From Nocardia fusca NBRC 14340 (GTDB lineage: Bacteria > Actinomycetota > Actinomycetes > Mycobacteriales > Mycobacteriaceae), in the NCBI RefSeq assembly GCF_001618425.1, contig NZ_BDCU01000008.1, positions 186,001 through 250,000 on the forward strand: DNA of 64,000 nt, written 5' to 3'. Shown here one piece after another: positions 40,001 through 47,760 of this stretch. Below the pieces are notes generated by a model. The model searched no databases. It had not been told where the DNA came from and saw only the letters and a list, made by a program, of their open reading frames with translations. The position numbers were made by a program, and so were the translations under genes. The stretch's first letter is position 1. The number at the start of each line of letters is the position of its first letter.

Positions 40001-41374
40001 ATGATGATGAACGGCGACGACCCACGTATGCGCCGGGTGCCGCCGCACAGCGGGGGACCCGGACGAACCGGCGCGCGCCGGCCCCCACCTCCGCAGGGTC
40101 GTCCCCCGGCCGAACCGCCGCAGGTCATGCGCCGTAATCCCGGCCCGGGACAGCCGGGCCGCCCCACCGAACGCTACGAACCGCCCCTGGCCTGGTCACA
40201 GACTCCGCAGGGTCGTAACGCTCCCCCCGCCCGGCCACCCGCGCCGGGCCGCGGCGGCAAACCGCACCCGCCCACCCACGCCCCGACGCAACGTCCGGTG
40301 CCGTACCGCGAAGGCGACCACGCCCCCACCCAGCGCCCGGCCCCGTACCGCGACGGCCGCCGGCGGCCCCCACCGACGGGGAATCCACCGGGCCGCCGCC
40401 CGGCGGCACCCCCGCCCCGGCGTCCGCGCCGTAAACGCCATATCGGCCGCTGGTTCCTGGCGATCCTGCTGGCTCTGCTGGCCCTGCTCGTCTACGCGGT
40501 CGTGAAGCTCGACGGTTCGCTCACCCGCATCGACGCGCTCACCGACTACGAGGACCGGGTCGGTAACACCGCCGGCACCAACTGGCTGCTGGTCGGCTCG
40601 GACAGCCGGGCCGGACTCTCCGAGGAGCAGACCAGCGGTCTGGCCACCGGCGGCGAAGTCGGCGATCCGCGCACCGACACGATCATCCTGGTCCACGTCC
40701 CCCCGTCGGGCCGCACCACGCTGGTGAGTCTTCCCCGCGACTCCTACGTCGATATTCCGGGCTACGGCCAGGACAAGTTGAACGCCTCGTTCGCCTTCGG
40801 CGGCGCACCGCTGCTGACCGAAACCGTGGAGATAGCGACCGGACTGCACATCGACCACTACGCGGAGATCGGTTTCGCCGGTTTCGCCGGCGTCGTGGAC
40901 GCGCTGGGCGGTATCGACATCTGCGTGCCGCAGGCCATCAACGATCCCCTGGCCGGTATCGACCTCCCGGCCGGCTGTCAGGAACTGAACGGCCCGCAGG
41001 CCCTCGGTTTCGTCCGCAGCCGCGCCACCGCGCTGGCCGATATCGACCGGATGAACAACCAGCGCCTGTTCCTGTCGGCCCTGCTGGAGAAGGCGACCAG
41101 CACGGCCACCCTGGCCAACCCCTTCGCCCTGTGGCCCATGCTCAGTAATGCCACCGGTTCGCTGACCGTGGACAAAGGCGACCATATCTGGGATCTGGCC
41201 CGCCTCGCCTGGGCGCTGCGCGGCGACACCCTGGCCACCACGGTCCCGGTCGGCGGCTTCACCGACACCGACAGCGGAAACGTACTCCTCTGGGCCGACC
41301 CCGACGCCAGCCGCTTCTTCGAAGCCCTGGCCGACGGCGACCCGATCCCCGCAGACCTCGCAGGTGGCCAGTAG
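40001..41374 (+). CDS. LytR-CpsA-Psr (LCP) family phosphotransferase
   Basis: A 457-residue type II membrane protein. The cytoplasmic part (1-145) is Pro/Arg/Gly-rich, a transmembrane helix follows (about 150-170, WFLAILLALLALLVYAVV), then an external LCP domain (about 195-380) with NWLLVGSDSRAG, DTIILVHVPP, LVSLPRDSYVDIPG and LGFVRSRATALADIDRMNNQ. LCP enzymes attach polymers such as arabinogalactan to peptidoglycan. Three ATGs (40001, 40004, 40007) begin the gene; TAGAGT at 39992-39997 favours 40004 as a leaderless start. Downstream is the long palindrome before the ferritin genes. Confidence 0.9.
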   Translation: MMMNGDDPRMRRVPPHSGGPGRTGARRPPPPQGRPPAEPPQVMRRNPGPGQPGRPTERYEPPLAWSQTPQGRNAPPARPPAPGRGGKPHPPTHAPTQRPVPYREGDHAPTQRPAPYRDGRRRPPPTGNPPGRRPAAPPPRRPRRKRHIGRWFLAILLALLALLVYAVVKLDGSLTRIDALTDYEDRVGNTAGTNWLLVGSDSRAGLSEEQTSGLATGGEVGDPRTDTIILVHVPPSGRTTLVSLPRDSYVDIPGYGQDKLNASFAFGGAPLLTETVEIATGLHIDHYAEIGFAGFAGVVDALGGIDICVPQAINDPLAGIDLPAGCQELNGPQALGFVRSRATALADIDRMNNQRLFLSALLEKATSTATLANPFALWPMLSNATGSLTVDKGDHIWDLARLAWALRGDTLATTVPVGGFTDTDSGNVLLWADPDASRFFEALADGDPIPADLAGGQ

Positions 41375-41397
41375 GAGCCCTGTATCCGGGAATCCCT

Positions 41398-41431
41398 CCG
41401 CTCCGGCCAGGGCGGACCGCTCCGGCCAGGG
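41398..41431 (+). repeat. short tandem repeat, 19-bp period
   Basis: CCGCTCCGGCCAGGG occurs twice in tandem (41398 and 41417) just after the LCP gene. It has no evident function. Confidence 0.4.
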
Positions 41432-41504
41432 GGGACGGGCCTCGACCTTTGTGGGCCTCATAGAACTCGGCGCCGAGGATGTGTCGTTCGTGCAGATGTG
41501 AGGT

Positions 41505-41624
41505 TCGAGTCTTACGAGACACCTCAAAGGGTTGAGGCCCGTCTCGCCGTTTCGGCCTCGAAAGCGCAGGAGCCGAAGGCTCGATTCTCGAGGCCGAAAC
41601 GGCGAGACCCAGGGGCCTCAACCC
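41505..41624. repeat. palindromic intergenic element, copy 2, within a longer inverted repeat
   Basis: 41505-41546 are identical to copy 1 (22076-22117). In addition, 41529-41561 is an exact reverse complement of 41588-41624, apart from a 4-nt insertion (CCAG, 41609-41612), giving a 33-bp stem. The loop contains its own hairpin GAGCC-GAA-GGCTC. The segment 41529-41546 is shared by the short and the long hairpin, so only one can form at a time. It lies between the LCP and ferritin genes. Confidence 0.75.
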
Positions 41625-41665
41625 CGCGCGCGCCAGCGCGCCGAAAACACAGTAACGTCGATCAC

Positions 41666-42220
41666 ATGCACGACAGCGATCTGGCTCAGCCGTTCATCGC
41701 CCAGTTGCGCGCGCAGGTTCGGCACGGACTCACCGCTTCCCAGCAGTATCTGGCGGCCGCCGTGTACTTCGATATCCAACGGTTACCACAATTGGCCGGT
41801 CATTGTTATGTGCGTTCCGAGCAGCATCGCGGACATGCGCTGCGAATTGTGCAGTATCTGATAGACCGGGATCTGGAAATCACCATCGGGGGTTTGGCCG
41901 AAGTGCGGCAGACTTTCGAATCGCCGCGCGCGGCAATAGCTTTCCTGCTGGCCAGGGAGGAGACGACGACCGATCAGGTGACCGAGTTGGCGCATTTGGC
42001 CCGGGAATGGTCGGACTATCTGGGGGAGCAATTCATAGGTTGGTTGCTCGAATGCCAACAACAGGACGTGGCCGGTATGTCTACACTGTTGGCTGTGACG
42101 GATCGTGCAGCCGGAAACCTTCTCGATGTGGAGGAGTTCGTGGCCCGGGAGCTGCGTTCGACAGTTCCCCTGGCGAATCCGTCCGTGCCGAAAATTGCTG
42201 GAGCGGGCCGTAATCGATAA
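41666..42220 (+). CDS. ferritin-like protein with degenerate ferroxidase centre
   Basis: A 184-residue paralogue of the next gene, alignable without gaps over most of its length (YFDIQRLPQLAGHCY against WYDNADLPQLAKRFY; IVQYLIDRD; YLGEQFIGWLL). Several ferroxidase ligands differ: the Glu of the HEF motif (Glu23 in the neighbour) is Gly21, the bridging Glu56 is His54, and Glu136 is Asp134; His57 and Glu98 remain. Full iron-oxidising activity is unlikely. It may be a structural partner in mixed cages or an iron sensor. ATG at 41666 has TAACGT ending 8 nt upstream, consistent with a leaderless message. Confidence 0.85.
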   Translation: MHDSDLAQPFIAQLRAQVRHGLTASQQYLAAAVYFDIQRLPQLAGHCYVRSEQHRGHALRIVQYLIDRDLEITIGGLAEVRQTFESPRAAIAFLLAREETTTDQVTELAHLAREWSDYLGEQFIGWLLECQQQDVAGMSTLLAVTDRAAGNLLDVEEFVARELRSTVPLANPSVPKIAGAGRNR

Positions 42221-42289
42221 GGCAACACTATCCTCAATTCCATAAGGCAACACTATCCTCAATAAGGCTGCGCTTGGATGACAGCCTTA
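42217..42289 (+). promoter_or_regulatory. tandem iron-box-like repeats and dyad upstream of bfrB
   Basis: A 22-nt sequence ATAAGGCAACACTATCCTCAAT occurs twice (42217-42238, 42242-42263), and ATAAGGC starts a third time. The reverse strand fits the IdeR consensus at 12 of 19 positions. A dyad TAAGGCTG-N11-CAGCCTTA (42263-42289) follows. Mycobacterial bfrB has tandem IdeR sites in this position that activate transcription, so the same control is inferred. A -10 TAATGT lies at 42301-42306. Confidence 0.6.
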
Positions 42290-42312
42290 CTTTTCGGCGT
42301 TAATGTCAAGGC

Positions 42313-42864
42313 ATGTCCAATCATCCGGAGAGTCCCCGCAGCAAATTCCATGGCCTCCTGCACGATCAAATTCGGCACGAGTTCAATGCCGAGCACCAGT
42401 ACATCGCCATCGCGGTGTGGTACGACAATGCCGACCTTCCGCAGCTCGCCAAGCGTTTCTACGCCCAGGCCGTGGAGGAACGCAATCACGCGATGATGAT
42501 CGTCCAGTACTTCTTGGATCGGGACATCAGTGTCGACCTCACGGGCATCGATGCGGCGAAGTCGCATTTCGAGAACGCCCGGGAGCCGATCGCCATGGCG
42601 CTCGATCAGGAGAAGACCGTCACGGATCAGATCGTCCAGCTGGCCAGTACGGCCCGCGAGGAGGGCGACTATCTGGGCGAGCAGTTCATGCAGTGGTTCC
42701 TCAAGGAGCAGGTGGAAGAAGTGGCGAAGATGACCACCCTGCTCACCGTCGCCGACCGGGCGGGTTCGAACCTGTTCGATCTCGAGGAGTTCATCGCGCG
42801 TGAGATGAGCGATGACCCGTCGAAGGTTTCGGGTGCGCCGTCGGCCGCCGGAGGCCATGTCTGA
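42313..42864 (+). CDS. bfrB: ferritin (BfrB type)
   Basis: A 183-residue haem-free ferritin, counterpart of Rv3841. All ferroxidase ligands are present: Glu23 (RHEFNAEHQY), Glu56 and His59 (AVEERNHAMM), Glu100 (ALDQEKTVTDQ), and Gln133/Glu136 (FLKEQVEEVAKM). It oxidises Fe(II) and stores the mineral inside a 24-subunit cage. The C-terminus ends SGAPSAAGGHV, like the mycobacterial protein. The -10 TAATGT ends 7 nt before the ATG, suggesting leaderless translation. Tandem repeats resembling iron boxes lie 45-95 nt upstream. Confidence 0.95.
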   Translation: MSNHPESPRSKFHGLLHDQIRHEFNAEHQYIAIAVWYDNADLPQLAKRFYAQAVEERNHAMMIVQYFLDRDISVDLTGIDAAKSHFENAREPIAMALDQEKTVTDQIVQLASTAREEGDYLGEQFMQWFLKEQVEEVAKMTTLLTVADRAGSNLFDLEEFIAREMSDDPSKVSGAPSAAGGHV

Positions 42865-42897
42865 TCGGTAACGGTCCGCGTCCACCCGTCGATGAGT

Positions 42898-43129
42898 TTC
42901 CGTGAGTACGGAACCGCGACGGGCCGATGTCGGCCCCGGGTGATGATTGGAGCATCGGCCGTCCCGGCCCACTGCGCCGAGGTCGGGCGGCCGATGCTCC
43001 GTTACGTCAGCCGGCGCCGGGTCGTTGTGTCGGCTGACGTTGCGTCGCCGGGGGGTTCCAGAAACGGCGACCTCTGAAACCTAGCCGAGATCGCCGCCGG
43101 AAAGAAGAGTTTTTCTAAAAATATTCCGG
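42898..43129. other. array of six consecutive inverted repeats downstream of bfrB
   Basis: Hairpins in order: TTCCGT/ACGGAA (42898-42913); GGGCCGA/TCGGCCC (42921-42936); GGAGCATCGGCCG/complement, extended by a 7-bp inner stem (42949-43000); ACGTCAGCCG/CGGCTGACGT (43004-43040); GTCGCCG/CGGCGAC (43044-43071); CCGGAA/TTCCGG around an AT-rich loop (43097-43129). The array fills the whole gap between convergent bfrB and the DUF5926 gene. Some members must act as terminators; the number is more than that needs. Confidence 0.7.
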
Positions 43130-43134
43130 TTTAT

Positions 43135-44055
43135 TCAGCGGAGGGTGACCTGCCGTGACCGGAGCCCGTCCCGAGAGCGCCGTTGCTCCGAGGTCAGAGG
43201 GGTATCCACCGCCAGCGCGTCGGCCAGCCGGGCCCCGAACTCCACTGCCGGGGAGCGCCATTCGCTGACGTGCCGGTCCGGGTCGAGATCGAACACCGGC
43301 ACCAGCAGGCCGTGGGTGCGGAAAGACCCCGCGAACCGCGAGCCCTCCCCGAGATGCAATCCGCCGACGGCGTGCAACCGGGCCAGCGCCAGCATCAGGT
43401 TGTCTTCGGATTCCGGTCGTACCCAGCGCAGGTGCGCTTTGTCCCCGGCGTCGACCCACCACGGGGCCCCGATCGCGTCCGCTCCGAGATCCAGCCGATC
43501 CGACGGCATGATGGCCTGTTTCGCCTGCTCGATGGTCGCGGCGATCTGCGGATCGGGCTGCACGCCCTCGGGCACCCACCAGTCGAAGTCCTGGTGCACG
43601 GTCAATTCGAGCGCGGCGTCGGCCACCAGCACATCGGCCAGTGTGGGTCCGCCGGGCGCGGCGTGCGCCACCGCCAGCGAATCGCCCGGATCCGCCGACT
43701 GGGTCCACAGGATGGAGGCGGCGATATCGGCGGCCGGATCCGAACTCGGTGTCTGCACCTGCACACCGACGTAACCGGTGGGCGAATCCCCGGCCCGCAC
43801 CAGCGCGGAAACCGCGCCCGGCAGCACAGTTGCCAGCACCACGGCACGTTCGGCGGCGACGCCGTCGGCCAACTTCAGCTCGGCAGTCGCGGACGGCACG
43901 AACTCCCGCAGCGCGACCAGATCACATTCGGCGGCCAAGCCTTGGAACGGCCGGGCCACGGCCTGTTCGTTCTCCTGCAACGCCGCCCGGCGTTCGGCCA
44001 GACGCTGGGCCCGGTTGCCGCCGGGTTTCGGACTATTGCGTTTGCTCTTACCCAC
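43135..44055 (-). CDS. DUF5926 family protein
   Basis: A 306-residue protein found widely in actinobacteria and here recognised by its start (GKSKRNSPKPGGNRAQRLAE) and the blocks LREFVPSATAELKLADG and HQDFDWWVPEGVQPDP. The N-terminus is very basic; the rest is soluble and acidic. Function is unknown to me. ATG at 44055, 51 bp after glpQ1, on the same strand, so it is probably the last gene of the rhodanese, DUF4328, glpQ1, DUF5926 operon. Confidence 0.85.
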   Translation of the reverse strand: MGKSKRNSPKPGGNRAQRLAERRAALQENEQAVARPFQGLAAECDLVALREFVPSATAELKLADGVAAERAVVLATVLPGAVSALVRAGDSPTGYVGVQVQTPSSDPAADIAASILWTQSADPGDSLAVAHAAPGGPTLADVLVADAALELTVHQDFDWWVPEGVQPDPQIAATIEQAKQAIMPSDRLDLGADAIGAPWWVDAGDKAHLRWVRPESEDNLMLALARLHAVGGLHLGEGSRFAGSFRTHGLLVPVFDLDPDRHVSEWRSPAVEFGARLADALAVDTPLTSEQRRSRDGLRSRQVTLR

Positions 44056-44106
44056 GGCTGGTCAAACTACACGGCACCACGCCGGATCAGCCGCAGGCCA
44101 CACCCT

Positions 44107-44892
44107 TCAACTGTTGGCCAGCACGGCTTTCGCGCGGCCGGGATGATTGGTCGCCACCCAGCTCACACCGAGGTCCGCGCACAACTGCATATCGTCGGGT
44201 TCGTCGACCGTCCAGCAGTAGGTGGCCCGGCCCGCCGCGGCTGCCTTGTCGACCAGATCCGGGTGTTCGCGCAGGGTTTTCACCGACGGACCCACCGCGG
44301 TCGCCCCGACTGTCGTCGCCGCACCGCCACCCAGGTAGCGCGACGATTCGCCCAGCAACACGGTGGGCAGCAGCGGCGCCGCGCGGCGGATCCGCCAGAC
44401 CGCGGTGGCCGCGAACGACATCACCACCGCACGGGAATGGGCCGCCGAGGCCGGGGTGGCGATCCCGAAGCGCTGCAGTTCCGCCAGCACCTTGTTCTCC
44501 ACCAGGGAGCCGTACCGGACCGGGTGTTTGGTCTCGATGAACAGTTTCGTCGGCCGGCTGCGCCAATCCAGCACCAGCCCGATCAGCTCACTGAGGGTGA
44601 GGACCCCGGCCGGAGTGCCGTCACCGAAATCGAGATCCTTCAGTTCGGCCAGCGTCAGCTCGCTGACCAGGCCGGTGCCGCTGGAGGTGCGGTCCACCGT
44701 GCGGTCGTGAACGCACACCAGATGTCCGTCGCGGGTGAGCCGGACATCGCATTCCACCCCGTCGGCGCCCTCTTCCAAGGCCAGTTCATAGGCCGCCAGG
44801 GTGTGCTCGGGGCGCGCCGCCGAGGCACCTCGGTGCGCGACCACGAACGGCGCACGGCCGTTCTGAACCGACTGGTCAGTGCCCTCGCTCAC
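44107..44892 (-). CDS. glpQ1: glycerophosphodiester phosphodiesterase
   Basis: A 261-residue GDPD-family enzyme, counterpart of Rv3842c. Catalytic elements are AHRGASAARPEHT (His20), GADGVECDVRLTRDGHLVCVHD (shown in part; Glu47, Asp49 and His62) and FIETKHP. It hydrolyses glycerophosphodiesters to glycerol-3-phosphate and an alcohol in phospholipid turnover. No signal peptide is visible. GTG 44892 overlaps the stop of the upstream membrane gene by 4 nt. Confidence 0.93.
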   Translation of the reverse strand: MSEGTDQSVQNGRAPFVVAHRGASAARPEHTLAAYELALEEGADGVECDVRLTRDGHLVCVHDRTVDRTSSGTGLVSELTLAELKDLDFGDGTPAGVLTLSELIGLVLDWRSRPTKLFIETKHPVRYGSLVENKVLAELQRFGIATPASAAHSRAVVMSFAATAVWRIRRAAPLLPTVLLGESSRYLGGGAATTVGATAVGPSVKTLREHPDLVDKAAAAGRATYCWTVDEPDDMQLCADLGVSWVATNHPGRAKAVLANS

Positions 44893-45947
44893 TTGGCCAC
44901 AACCTCCTGTGGTGCTCGGTCGGCGCCGTCGGGGGAATCGGCGCTCTCGGCGTCCGCCGCGGTGCTCACCGTAGCGGTCGTCCCCGGGTGCACCGGTTCG
45001 ATCAACGGTGTCGCCGGATCGACGGCGATCACCCAGCGCTGGGCGAGCCGGCGGCGACCGCGCAGGTCGCGGCCCTCCAGCGTGCGTACGACCCACAGCG
45101 TCAGCATCGCGACGGCGGCGGCCACCGCGTCGGCGAATGCGGTGAAGAGCACACCGTCGGCCTTCGCCTGCAGCGAGTCCGCGGTCCGCCAGTACAGCGC
45201 CGCGACGGTGACCAGCCCACCGAACACCCAGGCCGCCCACCAGACACGGACCGCGATTCGGGCCCGCGGGTCGGTACGGCCGGACACCATCTCGGTCAGG
45301 AACACTCCGGGCCAGATCAGATTGACGACCGGGATCAGGCAGCCCAGCGCGAGCATGCGCGGTGAGCGGGGATCGCGGCGTCCGGCCGCCGCGAAGGCGG
45401 CGCGCCGGGCTTCGATCAGCCACCCGAGCGTGGCCACCGCGGCGACGAGGGCCATGATCAGGGCGAACAGCGCCGCGGTGTTCACCAGGGCGTCGGAGAA
45501 CCACAGCAGCGGCGGTTCGATGAGGCGGGTGCGGTTGCGCAGCAGGATCAGGTAGCGCACCGATTCGGCCACGGCGGATACCGCGAACAGTACGGCCGTG
45601 GCGAAGAGGGCGGCCTGCGTCCAGCGGGTCAGCGTGCTGAGCGGGCGGGGGTGGTGGTGCCGGTCCGCTTCGCGATCCGGGGCGGGCCGATCCCGCAGAC
45701 CCCAGCGCGGGATCTCGGTGTAGCGCGGAGTCCCGGCGCTCGGCCGGCCGATGGCCGTGCCCCGGGACGGGTGACCGGCCCGGCCGGGCCGGCGGGCGAC
45801 CCAGCGGTAGTTACGGCGTTCCGGCGGGGCATCGATCGGCCCCGGTGAGAGGAGTACCCCGCGGCAGCGCGGGCACCAGTGCATCGGCGGACCCTGCACC
45901 GCCCAGCGTGTACCGCAGCGGGCACATGGCTGCACCACCGTACTCAC
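44889..45947 (-). CDS. DUF4328 membrane protein with N-terminal zinc ribbon
   Basis: A 352-residue protein, counterpart of Rv3843c. Residues 8-28 hold two CxxC pairs (CARCGTRW and CPRCRGV), a probable zinc ribbon. A Pro/Arg-rich linker to about 110 is followed by at least five helices of the DUF4328 domain, with LGWLIEARRAAFA, GCLIPVVNLIWPGVFLTEM and RVWWAAWVFGG. The tail is acidic. Function is unknown. It overlaps glpQ1 by 4 nt and starts 18 bp after the rhodanese stop, so it belongs to the same operon. Confidence 0.87.
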   Translation of the reverse strand: MSTVVQPCARCGTRWAVQGPPMHWCPRCRGVLLSPGPIDAPPERRNYRWVARRPGRAGHPSRGTAIGRPSAGTPRYTEIPRWGLRDRPAPDREADRHHHPRPLSTLTRWTQAALFATAVLFAVSAVAESVRYLILLRNRTRLIEPPLLWFSDALVNTAALFALIMALVAAVATLGWLIEARRAAFAAAGRRDPRSPRMLALGCLIPVVNLIWPGVFLTEMVSGRTDPRARIAVRVWWAAWVFGGLVTVAALYWRTADSLQAKADGVLFTAFADAVAAAVAMLTLWVVRTLEGRDLRGRRRLAQRWVIAVDPATPLIEPVHPGTTATVSTAADAESADSPDGADRAPQEVVAK

Positions 45948-45965
45948 CGCGCACCTCGCTTTTCG

Positions 45966-46328
45966 TCAGTAGATCTTCGCGGGCTCGTCACCCTCGGCGG
46001 TCAGTGGACGACCGGTCTGCTGCCAGGCCACCATCCCGCCTGCCACGTTCACCGCTTCATAACCCACGTTCGCGAGGAACTTCGCGGCCTCCAGCGAACG
46101 ACCGCCCTGCCGGCAGACCACGTACAGATCGGCGTCGGGGTCCAGTTCGCCGTAGCGTGCGGGTATATCGGCGAGCGGGATGTGCACGGCGCCGGGTGCG
46201 TGGCCGAGCTGCCATTCGTCGTCTTCGCGCACATCGAGCAGGACGGCGGCAGCCGCCTCCCCGGGCGGATGGTCGAATTCAGTGGGTACGGCCTCGACCG
46301 GTACCGACGGGACTCCGAAGCTCGTCAC
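45966..46328 (-). CDS. rhodanese-like protein
   Basis: A 120-residue single-domain rhodanese. VLLDVREDDEWQLGHAPGAV and VVCRQGGRSLEAA give the fold and the active-site loop with catalytic Cys72 (CRQGGRS), so sulphur transfer is possible. The start is GTG 46328 in an AAGGGGGTG context; the longer open frame upstream is low-complexity and not family-like. First gene of a four-gene minus-strand operon. Confidence 0.88.
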   Translation of the reverse strand: MTSFGVPSVPVEAVPTEFDHPPGEAAAAVLLDVREDDEWQLGHAPGAVHIPLADIPARYGELDPDADLYVVCRQGGRSLEAAKFLANVGYEAVNVAGGMVAWQQTGRPLTAEGDEPAKIY

Positions 46329-46819
46329 CCCCTTGATCCTGCCATAACCACCTCCGAGGCCGCCCGGCTCTCGGGGGAGCGGGCGCCCGGGCAGTACCTG
46401 CGCGCCCGGAGCCGATCGGCCGGGCGCCGCGGACGCCGACACGCCGGACGATGCGACATATTCGCCGACTGCCACCCGCCCCCGCGAAACCCACCCGAAG
46501 CCGGTGCAGCGTCGGTAGCCTCTCATGAGTTATGCGCATAACCCACTACGAAAGTCTCTGGTATCAGCTATCATTCAGCGCACCAATATCCCAGGTAACT
46601 CACCAAATGCCCAATGACCTGCGATAACGATGCAACCGTACGGCCGATCCGGTACTCCCCTCCAAAAATCCCGGAGCGGCCGCCCGGCCACTCGATCGGG
46701 TCACGCACCGTTGCGTGACCCGATACCGAGTTGGACGCAAGGAACCCCGGATCGGTTCCACCGGAACCGGAAATCGCGAAATCCCTTGTTCCCGGCCATG
46801 ACCTCGGTAACCTGGCGCC
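46329..46819. promoter_or_regulatory. 491-bp divergent intergenic region with two palindromes
   Basis: No gene is supported here. It contains a perfect 14-bp palindrome GTTATGCGCATAAC (46529-46542) in an AT-rich stretch, and a 13-bp-arm hairpin with arms ATCGGGTCACGCA and complement plus a 4-nt loop (46695-46724). GGAACC-type half-sites occur at 46741, 46754 and 46763. Near its right end are TTGTTC (46786-46791) and TAACCT (46808-46813) with 16-nt spacing, a promoter for the gene at 46820. Confidence 0.55.
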
Positions 46820-47458
46820 ATGACATCGACCAGGGGGTTACTCGACGGATTGGACGCGGCCGGCCTCGACAAGGCGCTGTCGGAGGCCGGATGCCTGGGA
46901 TTGGAAATCGATTCCGAGGCCAAACGACTGGAGCTCGACCTGGAGGTACTGAGCCTACCGGAGCAAATTTCCGGCATATCGGAAGAACAACCGGAATCGG
47001 GTAGCGGTTGCCGGCGGGTTCGGCTGGTATTCCAGGGAGTCACCAGGATTGCCGCATCGTTGCGGATACAGCGGTGGGGCGACCTGGCGCCGCGGGTCCT
47101 GCCGCTGGAGCTGCCGGGACTACCCGCTGCCGTCGCGAGTTTCGGCGGTAGCCGCCTGCACGGCTGGGAATTCGTCGATCTGGACGACAGCAGCTGGACC
47201 CTGTGGAGTGAGCTGCTCAGTTTCGATACCACCATCGACACCGGGATCGCCCGGCATGTGCTGGAGTTCTCCCAGGAGGAGGGCATAGATCCGCGGGCCC
47301 TCGACGTCCGGGTGTGGTTCGACACCGTCACCGCACAGACCACCGGCGGCCGGCCCGTTCCGCTCCCGGAGCTCGTCGCCGGATCCGAACGCTGGTGGGT
47401 CGCACACGCCAAAGGCGATCCCCGGGCCACCCATCCCGGTATCGCACCCCCGCTGTAG
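46820..47458 (+). CDS. protein of unknown function
   Basis: A 212-residue soluble, acidic protein starting TSTRGLLDGLDAAGLDKAL. Other visible blocks are LGLEIDSEAKRLELDLEVL, RRVRLVFQGVTRIAASLRIQ, LHGWEFVDLDDSSWTLWSEL and RALDVRVWFDTVTAQTTG, which look like a beta-rich domain. I do not recognise the family. The -10 TAACCT ends 7 nt before the ATG, with a -35 TTGTTC, so it is probably leaderless. It is monocistronic, with a hairpin over its stop codon. Confidence 0.65.
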   Translation: MTSTRGLLDGLDAAGLDKALSEAGCLGLEIDSEAKRLELDLEVLSLPEQISGISEEQPESGSGCRRVRLVFQGVTRIAASLRIQRWGDLAPRVLPLELPGLPAAVASFGGSRLHGWEFVDLDDSSWTLWSELLSFDTTIDTGIARHVLEFSQEEGIDPRALDVRVWFDTVTAQTTGGRPVPLPELVAGSERWWVAHAKGDPRATHPGIAPPL

Positions 47459-47475
47459 CGCCGGGTCCCGGCGCT
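47457..47475 (+). terminator. hairpin at the stop codon of the unknown gene
   Basis: AGCGCCGGG-T-CCCGGCGCT, a 9-bp inverted repeat that begins within the TAG stop. Effective stem is 7 bp with a 5-nt loop. Confidence 0.6.
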
Positions 47476-47760
47476 GCCCGAGCTGCGTATCGACCGGATA
47501 CCGCGCGGGCGGCGCCGGAGTAACAGTCGACGGGCGCGACGCTTCGCCGCCCGGCTCGGCGCGGGCGCGGGAGTCGACCTCGTACCGCTCCGGAGCAGGT
47601 TTCGCCGGGCCGCGCGGCATGGGTCCGTTCGATCTCGAATGGTCGGTGGTGACCCGATGTGGAATGGTGGGGCGTCGGGGCGAGTTGGACCGATCGGGTG
47701 TACGAATGGTCGGGAGCATCCCGTACAGGACGCACTCGACCCGACAAGGAAGGGACATTC
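47476..47760. other. intergenic region upstream of sodA
   Basis: About 285 bp without a supported gene. It must contain the sodA promoter. TTGGAC at 47685-47690 is a possible -35, but no -10 with proper spacing was found. AAGGAAGGGA precedes the sodA GTG. Confidence 0.4.

Noticed and set aside
41496..41522. GGTTCGAGTC resembling a tRNA T-arm
   Set aside because: The loop would be 8 nt instead of 7, and no acceptor, D or anticodon arms can be placed; the bases belong to the palindromic repeat.
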